Shown: positions 7,072 through 16,679 of the stretch, piece by piece
Layout: every line of letters starts with the position of its first letter
Position numbering within the stretch: position 1 is the first letter of the stretch
Assembly: GCA_030427485.1 (NCBI GenBank)
Contig: JAUICG010000007.1
Location: 1 to 64,000, forward strand
DNA length: 64,000 nucleotides
Direction of reading: 5' to 3'
DNA from: Gammaproteobacteria bacterium
GTDB taxonomy: Bacteria; Pseudomonadota; Gammaproteobacteria; Pseudomonadales; Halieaceae
The notes under the pieces: generated by a model
What the model saw: the letters and a program-made list of their open reading frames with translations, nothing else
What the model was told of the DNA's origin: nothing
Database searches by the model: none
Made by a program: the position numbers and the translations under genes

Positions 7072-8595
7072 TCAGGAACCCTCTTCGCCTTCTTCCACGC
7101 CGAGATTCAGTTCCTCGCGCACGAGATCGTCGTCTTCCTCTGCCGCACATCCGTACTCATCGGCGGCCGGGTCTGTTTCCAGGTCGGTGTTGATGCATTC
7201 GAAGTTCTGCGCATTGTCGACGGCTTCCTTCTCGTCGGCAACAATGCCGATATTGAATGCAGCGTAACCGGGGAGCATAAACTGGTTCAACGCCATGCCC
7301 AGCACGCGACCCGAGTAGGGGGAAATAACGTCGAAAGATTCATTGGTAATGGGGTTCACCATCGAGCCCAGGACCGTGCCTTCCCAGATGCGCTCGCCCA
7401 CCTCGACTTCTGAAATCAACAGGCCGCCGGTATTCACCCGCACCCAGCGCGAACTGTAGAACACGGGTTGAGAGCCGCCCGTGGTCCACAGTCGCCGCGT
7501 CATATCCAGCCCGCTCAGTACTTTCTCGATTATCTCGACACCTTCCTCGACATGCTCCGGTTGCAGGCTGCCAGGCTCGCCCAATTCGAGCGCAACAGCG
7601 GGGATGCCGTAGTTGGTCGCGGCGCTGCGCAGGTTGCCGCGCAACTTCCGGCTGTGTAAAACGGCCGTTGAGCCAAACTTGGTAGTGAATTCAAGGACCT
7701 CGGGTATCTGCAGGTTTGCCCGGACCTGGGGCATGTTGGTGCGGGTAAGAGAGCCGGTGTGCAGGTCGATCAGCAGATCGCAGTGGTGAACGATATGCTC
7801 GAAGAACGAAGCCGCGATGCGCGAAGCCGAACTGCCCTCGGGATTCCCCGGAAAATAGCGATTGAGATCCCTGCGATCGGGCAGATAGCGCGTGCCCCGG
7901 GTAAAGCCGAGCAGATTTACGATGGGCACGCCGATCACCGTGCCGTAGAGCTTCCTGGGGGACAGGTCGCTCACCAGTTTGCGGACGATCTCCACGCCAT
8001 TCAATTCGTCGCCGTGAATGGCCGCAGTCAGGCATAGCGTGGGGCCGCTGTGTTTGCCGCGAATGACGTACACAGGTGTCTCCAGCTTACTGCCATAAGA
8101 GGTTTCTCCGGCGACCCACAGCAAGCGGTGGGATTCACCCGGTTCCACCTTTGTGCCCAGAATCTCCAGCGCCGGCTCCGCTTTTTTCGGTCCGGATTTC
8201 GAATCGCTGCCGTCATCGCTATTGCGGCCTGGCTCTGTAGAGGTAGCGTTTCGCGGCTGCGCCTGAACCTCGATTGGTCGCAGGTCTTGCGCGGTCGCGG
8301 CGGCCCCCGGCGATGGTGCCTGCGCTTTCACGTCAGACGCCATGTCCAGGACCTCCCGGGTCAACGCGTCCGTGTCCCGCTGCGTCTTTTGCCTGTCTTT
8401 CTCAGCATCGCTATCGGCTGCTGCCGCTATCGGCGCGTCCCGGGCAATCTCTTCCTCGTGCTGCCCCTGCTCCGGTGCCGCCGTTGTCCGGGCTGCCTGG
8501 TCGCCCTGCGCCAAAGCGCCGGCGGCGGCCAGCGAGAGGCAAGTGAACAGCCAGAACCGGCGAGTTCGCAAGCCAATTAACAGGTATTGCCGCAT
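7072..8595 (-). CDS. Succinylglutamate desuccinylase/aspartoacylase-family metallohydrolase
   Basis: A 507-residue exported protein. The signal sequence (about 1-29) is followed by ~110 residues of low-complexity Ala/Glu/Asp/Ser linker. The catalytic AstE/AspA-type carboxypeptidase fold has zinc ligands in 'AAIHGDELNGVEIV' (H194, E197) and 'LLIDLHTGSLTRTN', and the catalytic-Glu region 'ALELGEPG'. A lipoyl-like beta domain ('GLLISEVEVGERIWEGTVLGSMVNPITNE') follows, then a very acidic tail. The family cleaves N-acyl amino acids or modifies C-terminal peptides; the substrate here is not evident. The start at 8595 opens on the signal peptide, although no good ribosome-binding site is seen. It lies 52 bp upstream of the sulfatase gene on the same strand. 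Confidence 0.8.
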   Translation of the reverse strand: MRQYLLIGLRTRRFWLFTCLSLAAAGALAQGDQAARTTAAPEQGQHEEEIARDAPIAAAADSDAEKDRQKTQRDTDALTREVLDMASDVKAQAPSPGAAATAQDLRPIEVQAQPRNATSTEPGRNSDDGSDSKSGPKKAEPALEILGTKVEPGESHRLLWVAGETSYGSKLETPVYVIRGKHSGPTLCLTAAIHGDELNGVEIVRKLVSDLSPRKLYGTVIGVPIVNLLGFTRGTRYLPDRRDLNRYFPGNPEGSSASRIAASFFEHIVHHCDLLIDLHTGSLTRTNMPQVRANLQIPEVLEFTTKFGSTAVLHSRKLRGNLRSAATNYGIPAVALELGEPGSLQPEHVEEGVEIIEKVLSGLDMTRRLWTTGGSQPVFYSSRWVRVNTGGLLISEVEVGERIWEGTVLGSMVNPITNESFDVISPYSGRVLGMALNQFMLPGYAAFNIGIVADEKEAVDNAQNFECINTDLETDPAADEYGCAAEEDDDLVREELNLGVEEGEEGS

Positions 8596-8972
8596 CGATT
8601 GAACCACTGAGTTGGGATAAGACCGCGTTACGGACAGGGCGCGGCAGCCATGCCGGCCGCCTGTTCCTGGCTGGCAGATGTGCCGCTGGCGTTGACTGGA
8701 CCCTGCAAACATGGAGCGCTGGATGCGCATTCAGCTCACCCAGCCGCAGCGGTGAATCCCCATTAACACGCCCCTCTAACTGCGGTGGCCTGTCAATCGG
8801 AACTGCTGAGGGCGGCCACCGAGATTATTTCCGGGATTTTCTTAGCGGCAACTATGCTTGATGGCTTGGGGGTAGTGCAAGTTTTTTGTCCCGGGAAGGG
8901 GCGCGCAAGGCACACTCCTGCGGCTCCCGGGACCCGGGCCCCCGCGCTGTGCGGATTGCGCTACCAGCACTC
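8596..8972. other. Non-coding gap between the aspartoacylase-like gene and bfr
   Basis: These 377 bp hold no convincing gene. On the minus strand TTGCAC and CATAGT, 18 bp apart (about 8849-8878), are a weak promoter candidate for the downstream gene. The G+C-rich palindromic stretch near 8925-8945 lacks a T-tract, so I do not call a terminator. Confidence 0.4.
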
Positions 8973-9449
8973 TCAGGACGGCTCTTCCATCGCGCTTTGC
9001 AGGTAGTTCTGTATGCCGACCTTGTCGATCAGGCCGAGTTGGGTTTCCAGCCAGTCCACATGGTCCTCTTCGGATTCGAGTATGTCCTCGAACAACTCCC
9101 GCGAGATATAGTCCTGTACCGACTCACAGTGCGCTATTGCCTCGCGGAGAACGGGAATGGCCTGCAGTTCGAGCTTCAGGTCACACTTGAGCATTTCCTG
9201 GGTATTCTCGCCGATGAACAGTTTGCCCAGATCCTGGAAATTGGGCAGGCCTTCGAGAAACAGGATACGCTCGGTGAGCCTGTCGGCGTGCTTCATCTCG
9301 TCGATGGATTCGGCGTATTCATGCTCTGCCAGTTCTTTGAGCCCCCAGTCCTTGTACATGCGTGAATGCAGGAAGTACTGGTTGATTGCAACCAGTTCAT
9401 TGCCCAGTACTTTGTTGAGATATTGGATGACTTTTGCGTCGCCTTTCAT
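8973..9449 (-). CDS. bfr: Bacterioferritin
   Basis: A 158-residue bacterioferritin, a 24-subunit heme-containing iron-storage shell. The diiron ferroxidase ligands are present (E18, E51, H54 and the later E/H pair in '[13 protein letters not shown]'), as is the inter-subunit heme ligand Met52 ('[11 protein letters not shown]'). The length is normal for the family. The gene sits ~150 bp downstream of bfd on the same strand, the usual pairing in which Bfd reduces stored iron for release. A GGAGG-type site sits directly before the start. Confidence 0.95.
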   Translation of the reverse strand: MKGDAKVIQYLNKVLGNELVAINQYFLHSRMYKDWGLKELAEHEYAESIDEMKHADRLTERILFLEGLPNFQDLGKLFIGENTQEMLKCDLKLELQAIPVLREAIAHCESVQDYISRELFEDILESEEDHVDWLETQLGLIDKVGIQNYLQSAMEEPS

Positions 9450-9602
9450 GCCACACCTCCTGTATTGGGGAAGCGTTCAGTATGCAGCCGGAAAACCTTG
9501 CCCGCAACCTTAAGCCATTGATTGTTATAGCTAAATGATAGTCAGAATGCGAGAGATTCGCAGTTGTATTGGCGCGTGACGGGCCAGGTGTCGGGGCCCC
9601 GG

Positions 9603-9806
9603 CTAACTGAGTGCGTAGAACAGTGCCTGCTCACCGGCCTCATCCGGCAGGGTCTCACGCAGGATCTCGCGGGTGAGAATTCCGCACTTGCCGCACTGAC
9701 TGGCAACACCCAGTGTATTGCGGACATCGCGAAAGGAGTTCGCGCCACCCTCTATGGCGGCGCGAATCTGGGTGTCGGTAATTCCCTTGCAGAGGCAGAC
9801 GTACAT
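9603..9806 (-). CDS. bfd: Bacterioferritin-associated ferredoxin
   Basis: A 67-residue [2Fe-2S] protein with the Bfd cysteine pattern: C4-x-C6 near the N-terminus ('MYVCLCKGITD') and C38-x2-C41 ('SQCGKCG'). It donates electrons to the bacterioferritin heme for iron mobilisation. The ATG at 9806 matches the family N-terminus; an upstream TTG would add only three residues. A strong Fur box lies 40-57 bp upstream, so it is expected to be induced by iron starvation. Confidence 0.93.
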   Translation of the reverse strand: MYVCLCKGITDTQIRAAIEGGANSFRDVRNTLGVASQCGKCGILTREILRETLPDEAGEQALFYALS

Positions 9807-9844
9807 GGCGCTCAACGGTCTCCAGTGTGTCGCTGTAGCGTAAT

Positions 9845-9863
9845 AATAATGAGAATGATTGTC
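9845..9863. promoter_or_regulatory. Fur box upstream of bfd
   Basis: AATAATGAGAATGATTGTC matches 15 of 19 positions of the Fur consensus GATAATGATAATCATTATC. It lies just upstream of bfd, a classical Fur target. The initiator-tRNA promoter begins only 36 bp further on the other strand, so some influence there cannot be excluded. Confidence 0.75.
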
Positions 9864-9898
9864 AACAAGGTTATGGGGGATTTTTCGCTGCTCCGCGG

Positions 9899-9927
9899 TT
9901 GACCGCGATAATGGGCCTCCCTATAAT
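9899..9927 (+). promoter_or_regulatory. Sigma-70 promoter of the tRNA-fMet/rimP-nusA-infB operon
   Basis: TTGACC (9899-9904), a 17-bp spacer, and a perfect TATAAT (9922-9927). It lies 85 bp before the initiator tRNA and is the strongest promoter match I see in the window. It fits the stable-RNA promoter expected for metY. Confidence 0.85.
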
Positions 9928-10011
9928 GCACAGCCTCGAAATTGAGCTCCCCAGACGAGACGGGCTCAACGTGGCGTGCCGAGGGGCCGTTCACATTCGA
10001 GGAAGTTTTGA

Positions 10012-10088
<77 letters not shown>

Positions 10089-10093
10089 ATTGG

Positions 10094-10117
10094 CACTGTC
10101 AGCTCCAGATGACAGTG
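10094..10117 (+). other. Hairpin just 3' of tRNA-fMet
   Basis: Perfect 7-bp stem CACTGTC/GACAGTG with a 10-nt loop, starting 6 nt after the tRNA CCA end. It has no T-tract and probably acts in tRNA 3' processing or pausing. Confidence 0.6.
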
Positions 10118-10130
10118 TGAAAATGAATAG

Positions 10131-10151
10131 GCCCCTTTTCAGGGGCTTTTT
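10131..10151 (+). terminator. Intrinsic terminator/attenuator between tRNA-fMet and rimP
   Basis: GCCCC-TTTTCA-GGGGC followed by TTTTT. The stem is short (5 bp), so it is probably a partial terminator that lets some transcription continue into rimP-nusA-infB, as in the equivalent E. coli operon. Confidence 0.7.
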
Positions 10152-10176
10152 CGTATATGGAGTAAACAGACCGCCC

Positions 10177-10632
10177 GTGGCGAGCAAAGATCAGCAAATC
10201 GCGGACATGCTGCAACCCACGGTGGCCGCGCTGGGCTATGAATTGTGGGGCGTGGAGTATCTGGCGCAGGGCAGGCACAGCGTGGTGCGGGTCTATATAG
10301 ACAGTTCTGCGGGCATCACGGTTGAGGATTGTGCTGCCGTCAGCGAACAGGTGAGCGGTGTCCTCGACGTTGAGGATCCCATCGCCGGGGAGTATACGCT
10401 GGAGGTGTCTTCCCCGGGCCTCGACCGGCAGTTGTTTGCGTTGGGGCAGTACGCTGCCTATGTCGGCGAAGAGGTGGAATTGCGCTTGCGCAGCGCGTTT
10501 GAAGGAAGGCGCAAGTTCAAAGGTACGTTGAAAGGTATTGAGGGCGAGGACGTCGTGATACAGATTGATGATCACGAGTTCCTGTTGCCCTACGGCGCGA
10601 TTGAAAAGGCGCGTGTACAACCCCGCGTCTGA
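10177..10632 (+). CDS. rimP: Ribosome maturation factor RimP
   Basis: A 151-residue RimP, needed for 30S subunit assembly. The N-terminal alpha/beta domain reads '[18 protein letters not shown]', followed by '[34 protein letters not shown]' and '[15 protein letters not shown]', all family signatures; a C-terminal SH3-like barrel follows. I chose the GTG at 10177, which gives the standard length; the upstream frame runs back into the tRNA and is not credible. GGAG lies 14 nt upstream, rather far. It is the first protein gene of the operon and is followed 29 bp later by nusA. Confidence 0.93.
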   Translation: MASKDQQIADMLQPTVAALGYELWGVEYLAQGRHSVVRVYIDSSAGITVEDCAAVSEQVSGVLDVEDPIAGEYTLEVSSPGLDRQLFALGQYAAYVGEEVELRLRSAFEGRRKFKGTLKGIEGEDVVIQIDDHEFLLPYGAIEKARVQPRV

Positions 10633-10661
10633 ACGCGAAAAGAGAACTGGCGAGGCGAGAG

Positions 10662-12152
10662 ATGACGAAAGAAATTCTGATGGTGGCTGAGGCTGTCTCC
10701 AATGAAAAGGGCGTATCCGAAGACATTATCTTCGAGGCCATTGAGTTGGCGTTGGCCACCGCGACCAAGAAGCGATACGAGGAGGAAGCGGACATTCATG
10801 TCACCATCGACCGCAAAACCGGGGACTACGTATCGGTACGTCGTTGGCTGGTGGTGCCGGATGACGAAATGGCGCTGCTGGGCACCCAGTTCACCACAGA
10901 GGAAGCTATAGAGCAGGACCCGAATCTGAAGCCGGGCGATATCTACGAGGAACAGGTAGAGAATGTGGAGTTCGGGCGCATTGCGGCCCAGACGGCCAAA
11001 CAGGTCATCGTGCAACGGGTTCGCGATGCCGAGCGCGCCCAGGTCGTGGAGCAGTATCTGGGCAGGGTTGGTGAGCTGGTGGCGGGAACGGTCAAAAAGG
11101 TGACACGCGATAATGTTATCGTCGATCTCGGCAACAACGCCGAGGGTTTGTTGCCTCGGGATCAACTGGTGGGCCGCGAAACATTCCGCGTCAACGATCG
11201 CGTGCGTGCAATCCTCAAAGAAATCAGCGCGGAAACCCGTGGTCCCCAACTCATATTGAGCCGCTCCTGCACGGAGATGTTGATAGAACTGTTTAAAATA
11301 GAAGTGCCCGAGATCGCTGAAGAAGTGATCCAGATTCGCGCCGCGGCGCGTGATCCCGGCTCGCGCGCAAAAATCGCCGTGAAAACCAACGACCAGCGTA
11401 TCGACCCGGTGGGCGCCTGCGTTGGTATGCGCGGGTCGCGAGTGCAGGCGGTATCAAACGAGTTGGACAATGAACGGGTCGATATCGTGTTATGGGATGA
11501 CAACCCCGCGCAACTGGTGATCAACGCGATGGCGCCGGCGGAAGTTGAATCGATCGTTGTCGACGAGGACAGCGGTACCATGGACGTGGCGGTATCACAG
11601 GAGAACCTGGCCCAGGCGATTGGACGTTCCGGCCAGAATGTGCGCCTGGCCGCGCAGCTTACGCAGTGGACCATCAACGTGATGAGCCTGGAAGATGCCG
11701 CCGAGAAGCACGAGGCGGAAGCCGGCCAGGTGATACAGGTATTCGTCGATCGCCTCGATATCGACGAGGAAGTCGCGGAAATCCTGGTGGAAGAAGGGTT
11801 TACCACGCTGGAGGAGGTGGCCTACGTGCCGCTGGAAGAGATGACCGCTATCGAGGGCTTTGATGAGGAGATCGCCGAGGAGCTGCGCGCACGTGCCAAG
11901 GACGCTCTGCTCACGATGGCGATCGCGTCGGAAGAGCAACTGGGCGCGCGCGAGCCCGCGGAAGATCTCCTGACGATGGACGGTATGGATCGGCATTTGG
12001 CTTACCTGCTGGCCAGCCGCGGGATCGTTACCATGGAAGACCTCGCGGAGCAGGGCGTGGACGACCTGATGGATATTCCGGACATGACTGAAGAGCGTGC
12101 CGGTGAACTGATTATGACCGCGAGAGCACCCTGGTTTGCCGAGGCAGAGTAA
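10662..12152 (+). CDS. nusA: Transcription termination/antitermination factor NusA
   Basis: A 496-residue NusA that binds RNA polymerase and modulates pausing, termination and antitermination. The N-terminal polymerase-binding domain (1-130), an S1 domain (about 135-200, '[32 protein letters not shown]'), two KH domains (about 230-345, with '[19 protein letters not shown]' and '[12 protein letters not shown]'), and two C-terminal acidic helix-hairpin repeats (about 365-490) are all visible. This is the full gammaproteobacterial length, including both acidic repeats. The start ATG is preceded by GGCGAGAG. It lies between rimP and infB. Confidence 0.97.
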   Translation: MTKEILMVAEAVSNEKGVSEDIIFEAIELALATATKKRYEEEADIHVTIDRKTGDYVSVRRWLVVPDDEMALLGTQFTTEEAIEQDPNLKPGDIYEEQVENVEFGRIAAQTAKQVIVQRVRDAERAQVVEQYLGRVGELVAGTVKKVTRDNVIVDLGNNAEGLLPRDQLVGRETFRVNDRVRAILKEISAETRGPQLILSRSCTEMLIELFKIEVPEIAEEVIQIRAAARDPGSRAKIAVKTNDQRIDPVGACVGMRGSRVQAVSNELDNERVDIVLWDDNPAQLVINAMAPAEVESIVVDEDSGTMDVAVSQENLAQAIGRSGQNVRLAAQLTQWTINVMSLEDAAEKHEAEAGQVIQVFVDRLDIDEEVAEILVEEGFTTLEEVAYVPLEEMTAIEGFDEEIAEELRARAKDALLTMAIASEEQLGAREPAEDLLTMDGMDRHLAYLLASRGIVTMEDLAEQGVDDLMDIPDMTEERAGELIMTARAPWFAEAE

Positions 12153-12204
12153 TCTGGCACGGCAACTCAATCGCATTATGACAGGGTAGCAAGGAGATTA
12201 TTGA

Positions 12205-14898
12205 ATGGGTCAGGTGACAGTAGAACAGCTTGCGGAAGTGGTTGGTGCGTCCTCCGAGCGTCTGTTGACGCAGATGAAAGAGGCGGGTTTGCCACACACG
12301 GAAGCGGAAGAGGCTGTTTCCGATGAGGACAAGCAGACGCTGCTTCAGTTCCTGAAGCGAAGTCACGGTGAATCCACAGACGCTCCCAAGCGAATTACCC
12401 TGAAGCGTAAGACGCTTACCACACTGCGCACGACTGCGTCGCAGGGCCGCAAAACAGTCAACGTGGAGGTGCGCAAGAAGCGTACCTATGTGAAGCGCGA
12501 TCTGGAGCAGGAAGCGATCGAGGCGCCGCTGAAGGAAGAGCCGGTTGCGCCCGTGGAAGCGCCTGCGGAACCTGCGGAAGCGAAAGTGGCGACAACGGAA
12601 CCGGCAACTGCCGAGGCTCCCTCCACGGCGCTGGATGCAAAAGCGGCCGCTGCCGCCGAGCGGGAGAAGCTCGCTGCCGCAGTGTCAGAACTGGAAGCTG
12701 ACGCCGATGAAGATCCCGCTAACGTCGACCCGGAGATATTGCGCCAGCGCGCCGCCGCGCGTCGCAAGTTGAAGGAGGCTGATGAGGCTGCGGCGCGAGA
12801 GGCGGCAGCCGAGGCACGCAGGATTCAGGAAGAGCAGGAAAAAGAGAAAGCCGAGGCCCTGGCGAAGAAGCAGGACCAGGCGAAGGAGGTCACCAAGCGA
12901 CCCAAGCGGCTGCACGAGCTGCCCACGACATCGCGTGGCGGCGACGAGGAAAACCGCAAACCGCGCAACAGGCTGGCACGCAATGCCCCCAGTGGCCGCG
13001 GCAAACAGCGCAATCACAATCTGTCCCTGGCGGACCTGGATTCGGAGACGGGCATCGGTCGGCGACGTGGCGGCCGCAAGAAAATCAAGTCGGCCCACGC
13101 TGAACACGCCAAACACGGCTTTGAAATGCCAACCGAGCAGAAAGTCCGTGAAATCGGGCTGATGGATATGATTTCGGTTTCCGATCTCGCGCAGCAGATG
13201 TCAGTGAAGTCGGGCGCGGTTATCAAGGAACTGATGAAGCTCGGCGTTATGGCGACGATCAACCAGATGATTGACCGCGATACCGCGACGCTGGTGGTCG
13301 AAGAGTTCGGTCATGTGGTCAAGCATATCAGCGCGGATGCGCTTGAGGAGCGACTCGAGGAAACCCTGGCGCAGCACGAGGGCAAACAGGAACCCAGGGC
13401 GCCGGTGGTTACCGTAATGGGGCATGTGGATCACGGTAAGACCTCCCTGCTGGACTACATCCGCAAGAGCCAGGTGGCCTCGGGCGAGGCGGGCGGGATC
13501 ACGCAGCATATCGGGGCGTATCATGTGGAAACTGATCGCGGCATGATCTCGTTTCTGGATACTCCCGGGCACGCGGCATTTACCGCGATGCGGGCCCGTG
13601 GGGCAAAGAGCACGGATATCGTGATACTGGTTGTGGCCGCCGATGATGGCGTGATGCCGCAAACCGAAGAGGCGATCAGGCATGCCAAAGCGGCCGAAGT
13701 CCCCATCATTGTCGCGATCAACAAGATGGACAAGGAGGGCGCGGACCCCGAGCGCGTGAAAAGCGAACTCGCCGCAAAAGAGGTTATCCCCGAGGACTGG
13801 GGGGGCGATACGCAGTTTATCAATGTATCTGCCCATACGGGCGACGGTATTGACGACCTGCTGGACGCCGTTCTGCTACAGGCGGAACTGCTGGAGCTGA
13901 CCGCTGCGCGCGATGTTCCCGCACAGGGGATTGTGATCGAGTCGCGCCTGGACAAGGGGCGCGGTCCGGTCGCCTCGCTGCTGATTCAAAGCGGTACGCT
14001 GCGCAAAGGCGATATCGTACTGGCGGGGCTGCAGTTCGGCCGGGTACGGGCCATGCTGGATGAGAACGGCAAGCCAATCGACGAGGCCGGCCCCAGCATA
14101 CCGGTTGAAATCCTCGGTCTGGATGCGACACCCGCAGCGGGCGATATTTTCGCGGTGGTCGAGAGTGAGAAGCGCGCTCGCGAAGTCGCGGATTTCCGTC
14201 AGGAAAAGACCCGTGACATGAAACTGCAGCGCCAGCAGGCGGCCAAGCTGGACAATATGTTCGAGAGCATGACGGCGGGCGACAGGCAGTCACTCAATGT
14301 TGTGGTCAAGGCGGATGTGCGCGGCTCGCTCGAGGCCATTCAGTCCGCGCTGCTGGATATCGGCAACGAGGAAGTGCAGGTGAATATCGTCGCCGGCGGT
14401 GTCGGCGGTATCACCGAGACCGATATCAACCTCGCCGTGACTTCCAGTGCCGTCGTCTTCGGTTTCAATGTGCGGGCGGACAACGCGGCGCGTAAACTGG
14501 TCGAAACCGAGGGCGTTGACCTGCGCTATTACAACGTGATCTACGATCTGATCGACGATGTGAAGTCGGCGCTTACCGGTATGCTCGCACCCGAACTGCG
14601 TGAGGAAATCGTCGGAATCGCCGAGGTGCGCGATGTGTTCAGTTCACCAAAATTCGGCCAGATCGCCGGCTGTATGGTGATAGAGGGAACGGTTTACCGC
14701 TCCAAGCCAATCCGCGTGCTGCGCGACAGTGTCGTGATCTACGAGGGTGAGTTGGAATCTTTGCGCCGCTTCAAGGATGACGCCAATGAAGTGCGCAACG
14801 GTGTCGAGTGCGGCATCGGGGTCAGGAACTACACTGATGTGAGGCCGGGAGACCTGATCGAGGTATACGAAGTCAAGGAGATTGCCCGCTCCCTGTAA
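12205..14898 (+). CDS. infB: Translation initiation factor IF-2
   Basis: An 897-residue IF-2, the GTPase that places initiator fMet-tRNA on the 30S subunit. After an N-terminal IF2N domain (1-50) comes a long Ala/Glu/Lys/Arg-rich linker (about 60-300) and a second IF2N-type domain. The G domain carries the P-loop '[14 protein letters not shown]' (about residue 406), '[15 protein letters not shown]' and 'NKMDKEG'; the tRNA-binding C domains follow. The start has AAGGAG 8 nt upstream. Its neighbour is the initiator tRNA itself at the head of the operon. The linker is repetitive and variable, as usual. Confidence 0.97.
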   Translation: MGQVTVEQLAEVVGASSERLLTQMKEAGLPHTEAEEAVSDEDKQTLLQFLKRSHGESTDAPKRITLKRKTLTTLRTTASQGRKTVNVEVRKKRTYVKRDLEQEAIEAPLKEEPVAPVEAPAEPAEAKVATTEPATAEAPSTALDAKAAAAAEREKLAAAVSELEADADEDPANVDPEILRQRAAARRKLKEADEAAAREAAAEARRIQEEQEKEKAEALAKKQDQAKEVTKRPKRLHELPTTSRGGDEENRKPRNRLARNAPSGRGKQRNHNLSLADLDSETGIGRRRGGRKKIKSAHAEHAKHGFEMPTEQKVREIGLMDMISVSDLAQQMSVKSGAVIKELMKLGVMATINQMIDRDTATLVVEEFGHVVKHISADALEERLEETLAQHEGKQEPRAPVVTVMGHVDHGKTSLLDYIRKSQVASGEAGGITQHIGAYHVETDRGMISFLDTPGHAAFTAMRARGAKSTDIVILVVAADDGVMPQTEEAIRHAKAAEVPIIVAINKMDKEGADPERVKSELAAKEVIPEDWGGDTQFINVSAHTGDGIDDLLDAVLLQAELLELTAARDVPAQGIVIESRLDKGRGPVASLLIQSGTLRKGDIVLAGLQFGRVRAMLDENGKPIDEAGPSIPVEILGLDATPAAGDIFAVVESEKRAREVADFRQEKTRDMKLQRQQAAKLDNMFESMTAGDRQSLNVVVKADVRGSLEAIQSALLDIGNEEVQVNIVAGGVGGITETDINLAVTSSAVVFGFNVRADNAARKLVETEGVDLRYYNVIYDLIDDVKSALTGMLAPELREEIVGIAEVRDVFSSPKFGQIAGCMVIEGTVYRSKPIRVLRDSVVIYEGELESLRRFKDDANEVRNGVECGIGVRNYTDVRPGDLIEVYEVKEIARSL

Positions 14899-14922
14899 GC
14901 GGCGTCCCAAAGAGCGATACCC

Positions 14923-15321
14923 ATGGCAAAAGAATATGCCAGAACCCAGCGCGTAGCGGATTACCTGCAGCGTGAGCTGGCCGCCCTGATCCAGCACGAA
15001 GTGCGCGATCCCCGGGTGGGTATGGTCAGTATCACCGGGGTGGACGTGAGTCGTGACCTCGGGCACGCCAGGGTCTACTGCACCGTGATGGGCAGTGATT
15101 CGGGCGAGGAGGCGAGTGAGACAGTTGCCGCCCTGAACAAGGCAGCGGGATTTTTGCGCAGCCAGCTATCGCGGGACAGCAATATGCGAAGTGTACCGCA
15201 ACTGCGTTTTTATTTTGATTCCAGCGTCGGGCGCGGGCGCGACCTGGAAGACCTGATCAAGCGCGCTGCCACGGCCGACCGTGAACTGGGCTTGCGCAAT
15301 GACGACGGCTCGGAGGTGTAG
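14923..15321 (+). CDS. rbfA: 30S ribosome-binding factor RbfA
   Basis: A 132-residue KH-type protein that helps mature the 5' end of 16S rRNA and is needed at low temperature. Typical motifs are '[46 protein letters not shown]' near the N-terminus and '[18 protein letters not shown]' near the C-terminus. It lies 24 bp after infB and 2 bp before truB, so it is part of the same transcript. Confidence 0.95.
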   Translation: MAKEYARTQRVADYLQRELAALIQHEVRDPRVGMVSITGVDVSRDLGHARVYCTVMGSDSGEEASETVAALNKAAGFLRSQLSRDSNMRSVPQLRFYFDSSVGRGRDLEDLIKRAATADRELGLRNDDGSEV

Positions 15322-15323
15322 CG

Positions 15324-16253
15324 GTGGCCAGGCGTCGCAAGGGTCGTGCAGTGGATGGCATCCTCGTACTGGACAAGCCCCGGGGGGTGACCTCCAACCG
15401 GGCATTGCAGAGTGTCAAGCACCTTTACAGCGCGGCGAAAGCCGGCCATACGGGTAGTCTTGATCCACTGGCCACCGGTGTCTTGCCGCTGTGTTTCGGT
15501 GAGGCGACCAAGTTTTCCCAGTACCTGCTGGATGCGGACAAGGCCTACCAGAGTACGTTTGCGCTGGGCTGCGTAACGGATACGGGCGACGCCGAGGGCA
15601 AGGTCCTGGAAGAGCGGGATGCCAGCGGCATCACGGAAAATGACGTGCTGGCGGCACTGCGTCAGTTCGAGGGTGAGATCGAGCAGGTCCCGTCCATGTA
15701 TTCCGCGATCAAAAAGGACGGACAACCGCTGTACAAGCTGGCGCGGCGCGGGCTTGAAGTAGAACGAAAGCCGCGGCAGGTGGTCATAAAGGAACTGGAA
15801 TTACGCGCGTTCAGGGGCGGCGACAGCCCCGAGATCGATATATACCTCGCATGCAGTAAAGGGACTTATGTGCGCTCACTGGCGGAGGACCTGGGTCGGG
15901 TACTGGGTTGCGGCGCCTATGTCAGCGTACTGCGGCGGACCAGGTCCGGGCCGTTCGGTATCGAGGACAGTGTTTCCCTGGGTGCGCTGGAGGCGCTCAG
16001 GGAGAGCGGGGACTGCGGCGCGATGGACGCGCTTTTACGGCCCGCAGATGCCGCCCTGGGCGCATTGCCACTGGTCTGTCTCAGTGAGTCCGGTGGATTC
16101 TACATGCGGCAGGGGCAGCCGGTGATGGTGCCAAATGCGCCCCGCGGTGGTATTGTGCGCGTCGCCCTGCACAATGGTGAGTTTTTGGGCGTTGGAGAGA
16201 TGTTGGACGACGGGCGTGTTGCGCCGCGTCGCCTGATTGTCACCGGAAGGTGA
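15324..16253 (+). CDS. truB: tRNA pseudouridine(55) synthase
   Basis: A 309-residue TruB that makes pseudouridine 55 in the tRNA T-loop. The catalytic aspartate is D47 in '[20 protein letters not shown]'. '[13 protein letters not shown]' and '[19 protein letters not shown]' are further signatures. A C-terminal PUA-like region follows from about residue 245. The start is GTG, 2 bp after the rbfA stop, so translational coupling is likely. Confidence 0.95.
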   Translation: MARRRKGRAVDGILVLDKPRGVTSNRALQSVKHLYSAAKAGHTGSLDPLATGVLPLCFGEATKFSQYLLDADKAYQSTFALGCVTDTGDAEGKVLEERDASGITENDVLAALRQFEGEIEQVPSMYSAIKKDGQPLYKLARRGLEVERKPRQVVIKELELRAFRGGDSPEIDIYLACSKGTYVRSLAEDLGRVLGCGAYVSVLRRTRSGPFGIEDSVSLGALEALRESGDCGAMDALLRPADAALGALPLVCLSESGGFYMRQGQPVMVPNAPRGGIVRVALHNGEFLGVGEMLDDGRVAPRRLIVTGR

Positions 16254-16259
16254 CGCGAA

Positions 16260-16293
16260 CCTGTCTGTAAATCTGCACGGACAGGCTCTTTTA
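16260..16293 (+). terminator. Terminator-like hairpin after truB
   Basis: A 9-bp stem CCTGTCTGT/ACGGACAGG (one G-T pair) with an 8-nt loop, followed by CTCTTTTATT. It may partly end the rimP-truB transcript and uncouple rpsO-pnp. Confidence 0.6.
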
Positions 16294-16301
16294 TTAACGA
16301 A

Positions 16302-16317
16302 GGGCGGTGCGCCGCCT
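16302..16317 (+). promoter_or_regulatory. rpsO leader hairpin, possible S15 autoregulatory site
   Basis: GGCGG-TGCG-CCGCC stem-loop 30 nt before the rpsO start. S15 represses its own mRNA through structured leaders in several bacteria; that this hairpin does so is an inference from position. Confidence 0.35.
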
Positions 16318-16345
16318 GAGGCAGATTGAGAAAGAGGAATAGAAA

Positions 16346-16615
16346 ATGGCTTTATCAGCAGAAAAGAAAGCAGAAATCGTTAAAGAGTACCAGGTGGGCG
16401 CGGGCGACACGGGTTCCCCGGAAGTCCAGGTAGCATTGCTGACTGCAAATATCGAGCAGTTGCAGGGGCATTTCCAGTCGCACTCGCATGATCACCACTC
16501 TCGTCGCGGATTGATCCGCATGGTGAACCAGCGACGCAAGCTGCTGGACTACCTGAAGCGCAAGGATACAGAACGCTACAGCGGCCTGATCAAGCGACTC
16601 GGTCTGCGCAGATAA
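16346..16615 (+). CDS. rpsO: 30S ribosomal protein S15
   Basis: An 89-residue S15, a primary 16S rRNA-binding protein of the 30S platform. It has the family motif '[51 protein letters not shown]', with H and D residues that contact the rRNA three-way junction. The length is exactly that of the E. coli protein. AGAGGA precedes the ATG. It is followed by pnp, from which it is separated by a strong hairpin. Confidence 0.98.
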   Translation: MALSAEKKAEIVKEYQVGAGDTGSPEVQVALLTANIEQLQGHFQSHSHDHHSRRGLIRMVNQRRKLLDYLKRKDTERYSGLIKRLGLRR

Positions 16616-16626
16616 GCTGTACCTTT

Positions 16627-16652
16627 CCGGGGCGTTCATGGGAACGCCCCGG
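16627..16652 (+). promoter_or_regulatory. rpsO-pnp intergenic hairpin (probable RNase processing site)
   Basis: Perfect 11-bp stem CCGGGGCGTTC/GAACGCCCCGG with loop ATGG and no T-tract. In E. coli the same gap carries the rpsO terminator and the RNase III site through which PNPase regulates its own mRNA. The position and strength suggest the same use. Confidence 0.65.
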
Positions 16653-16679
16653 TGTCATATTGAGAAATGGAGAAATAAT

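Noticed and set aside
9518..9540. Second Fur box upstream of bfr
   Set aside because: The A+T-rich stretch TTGTTATAGCTAAATGATAG has too few consensus matches and poor symmetry.
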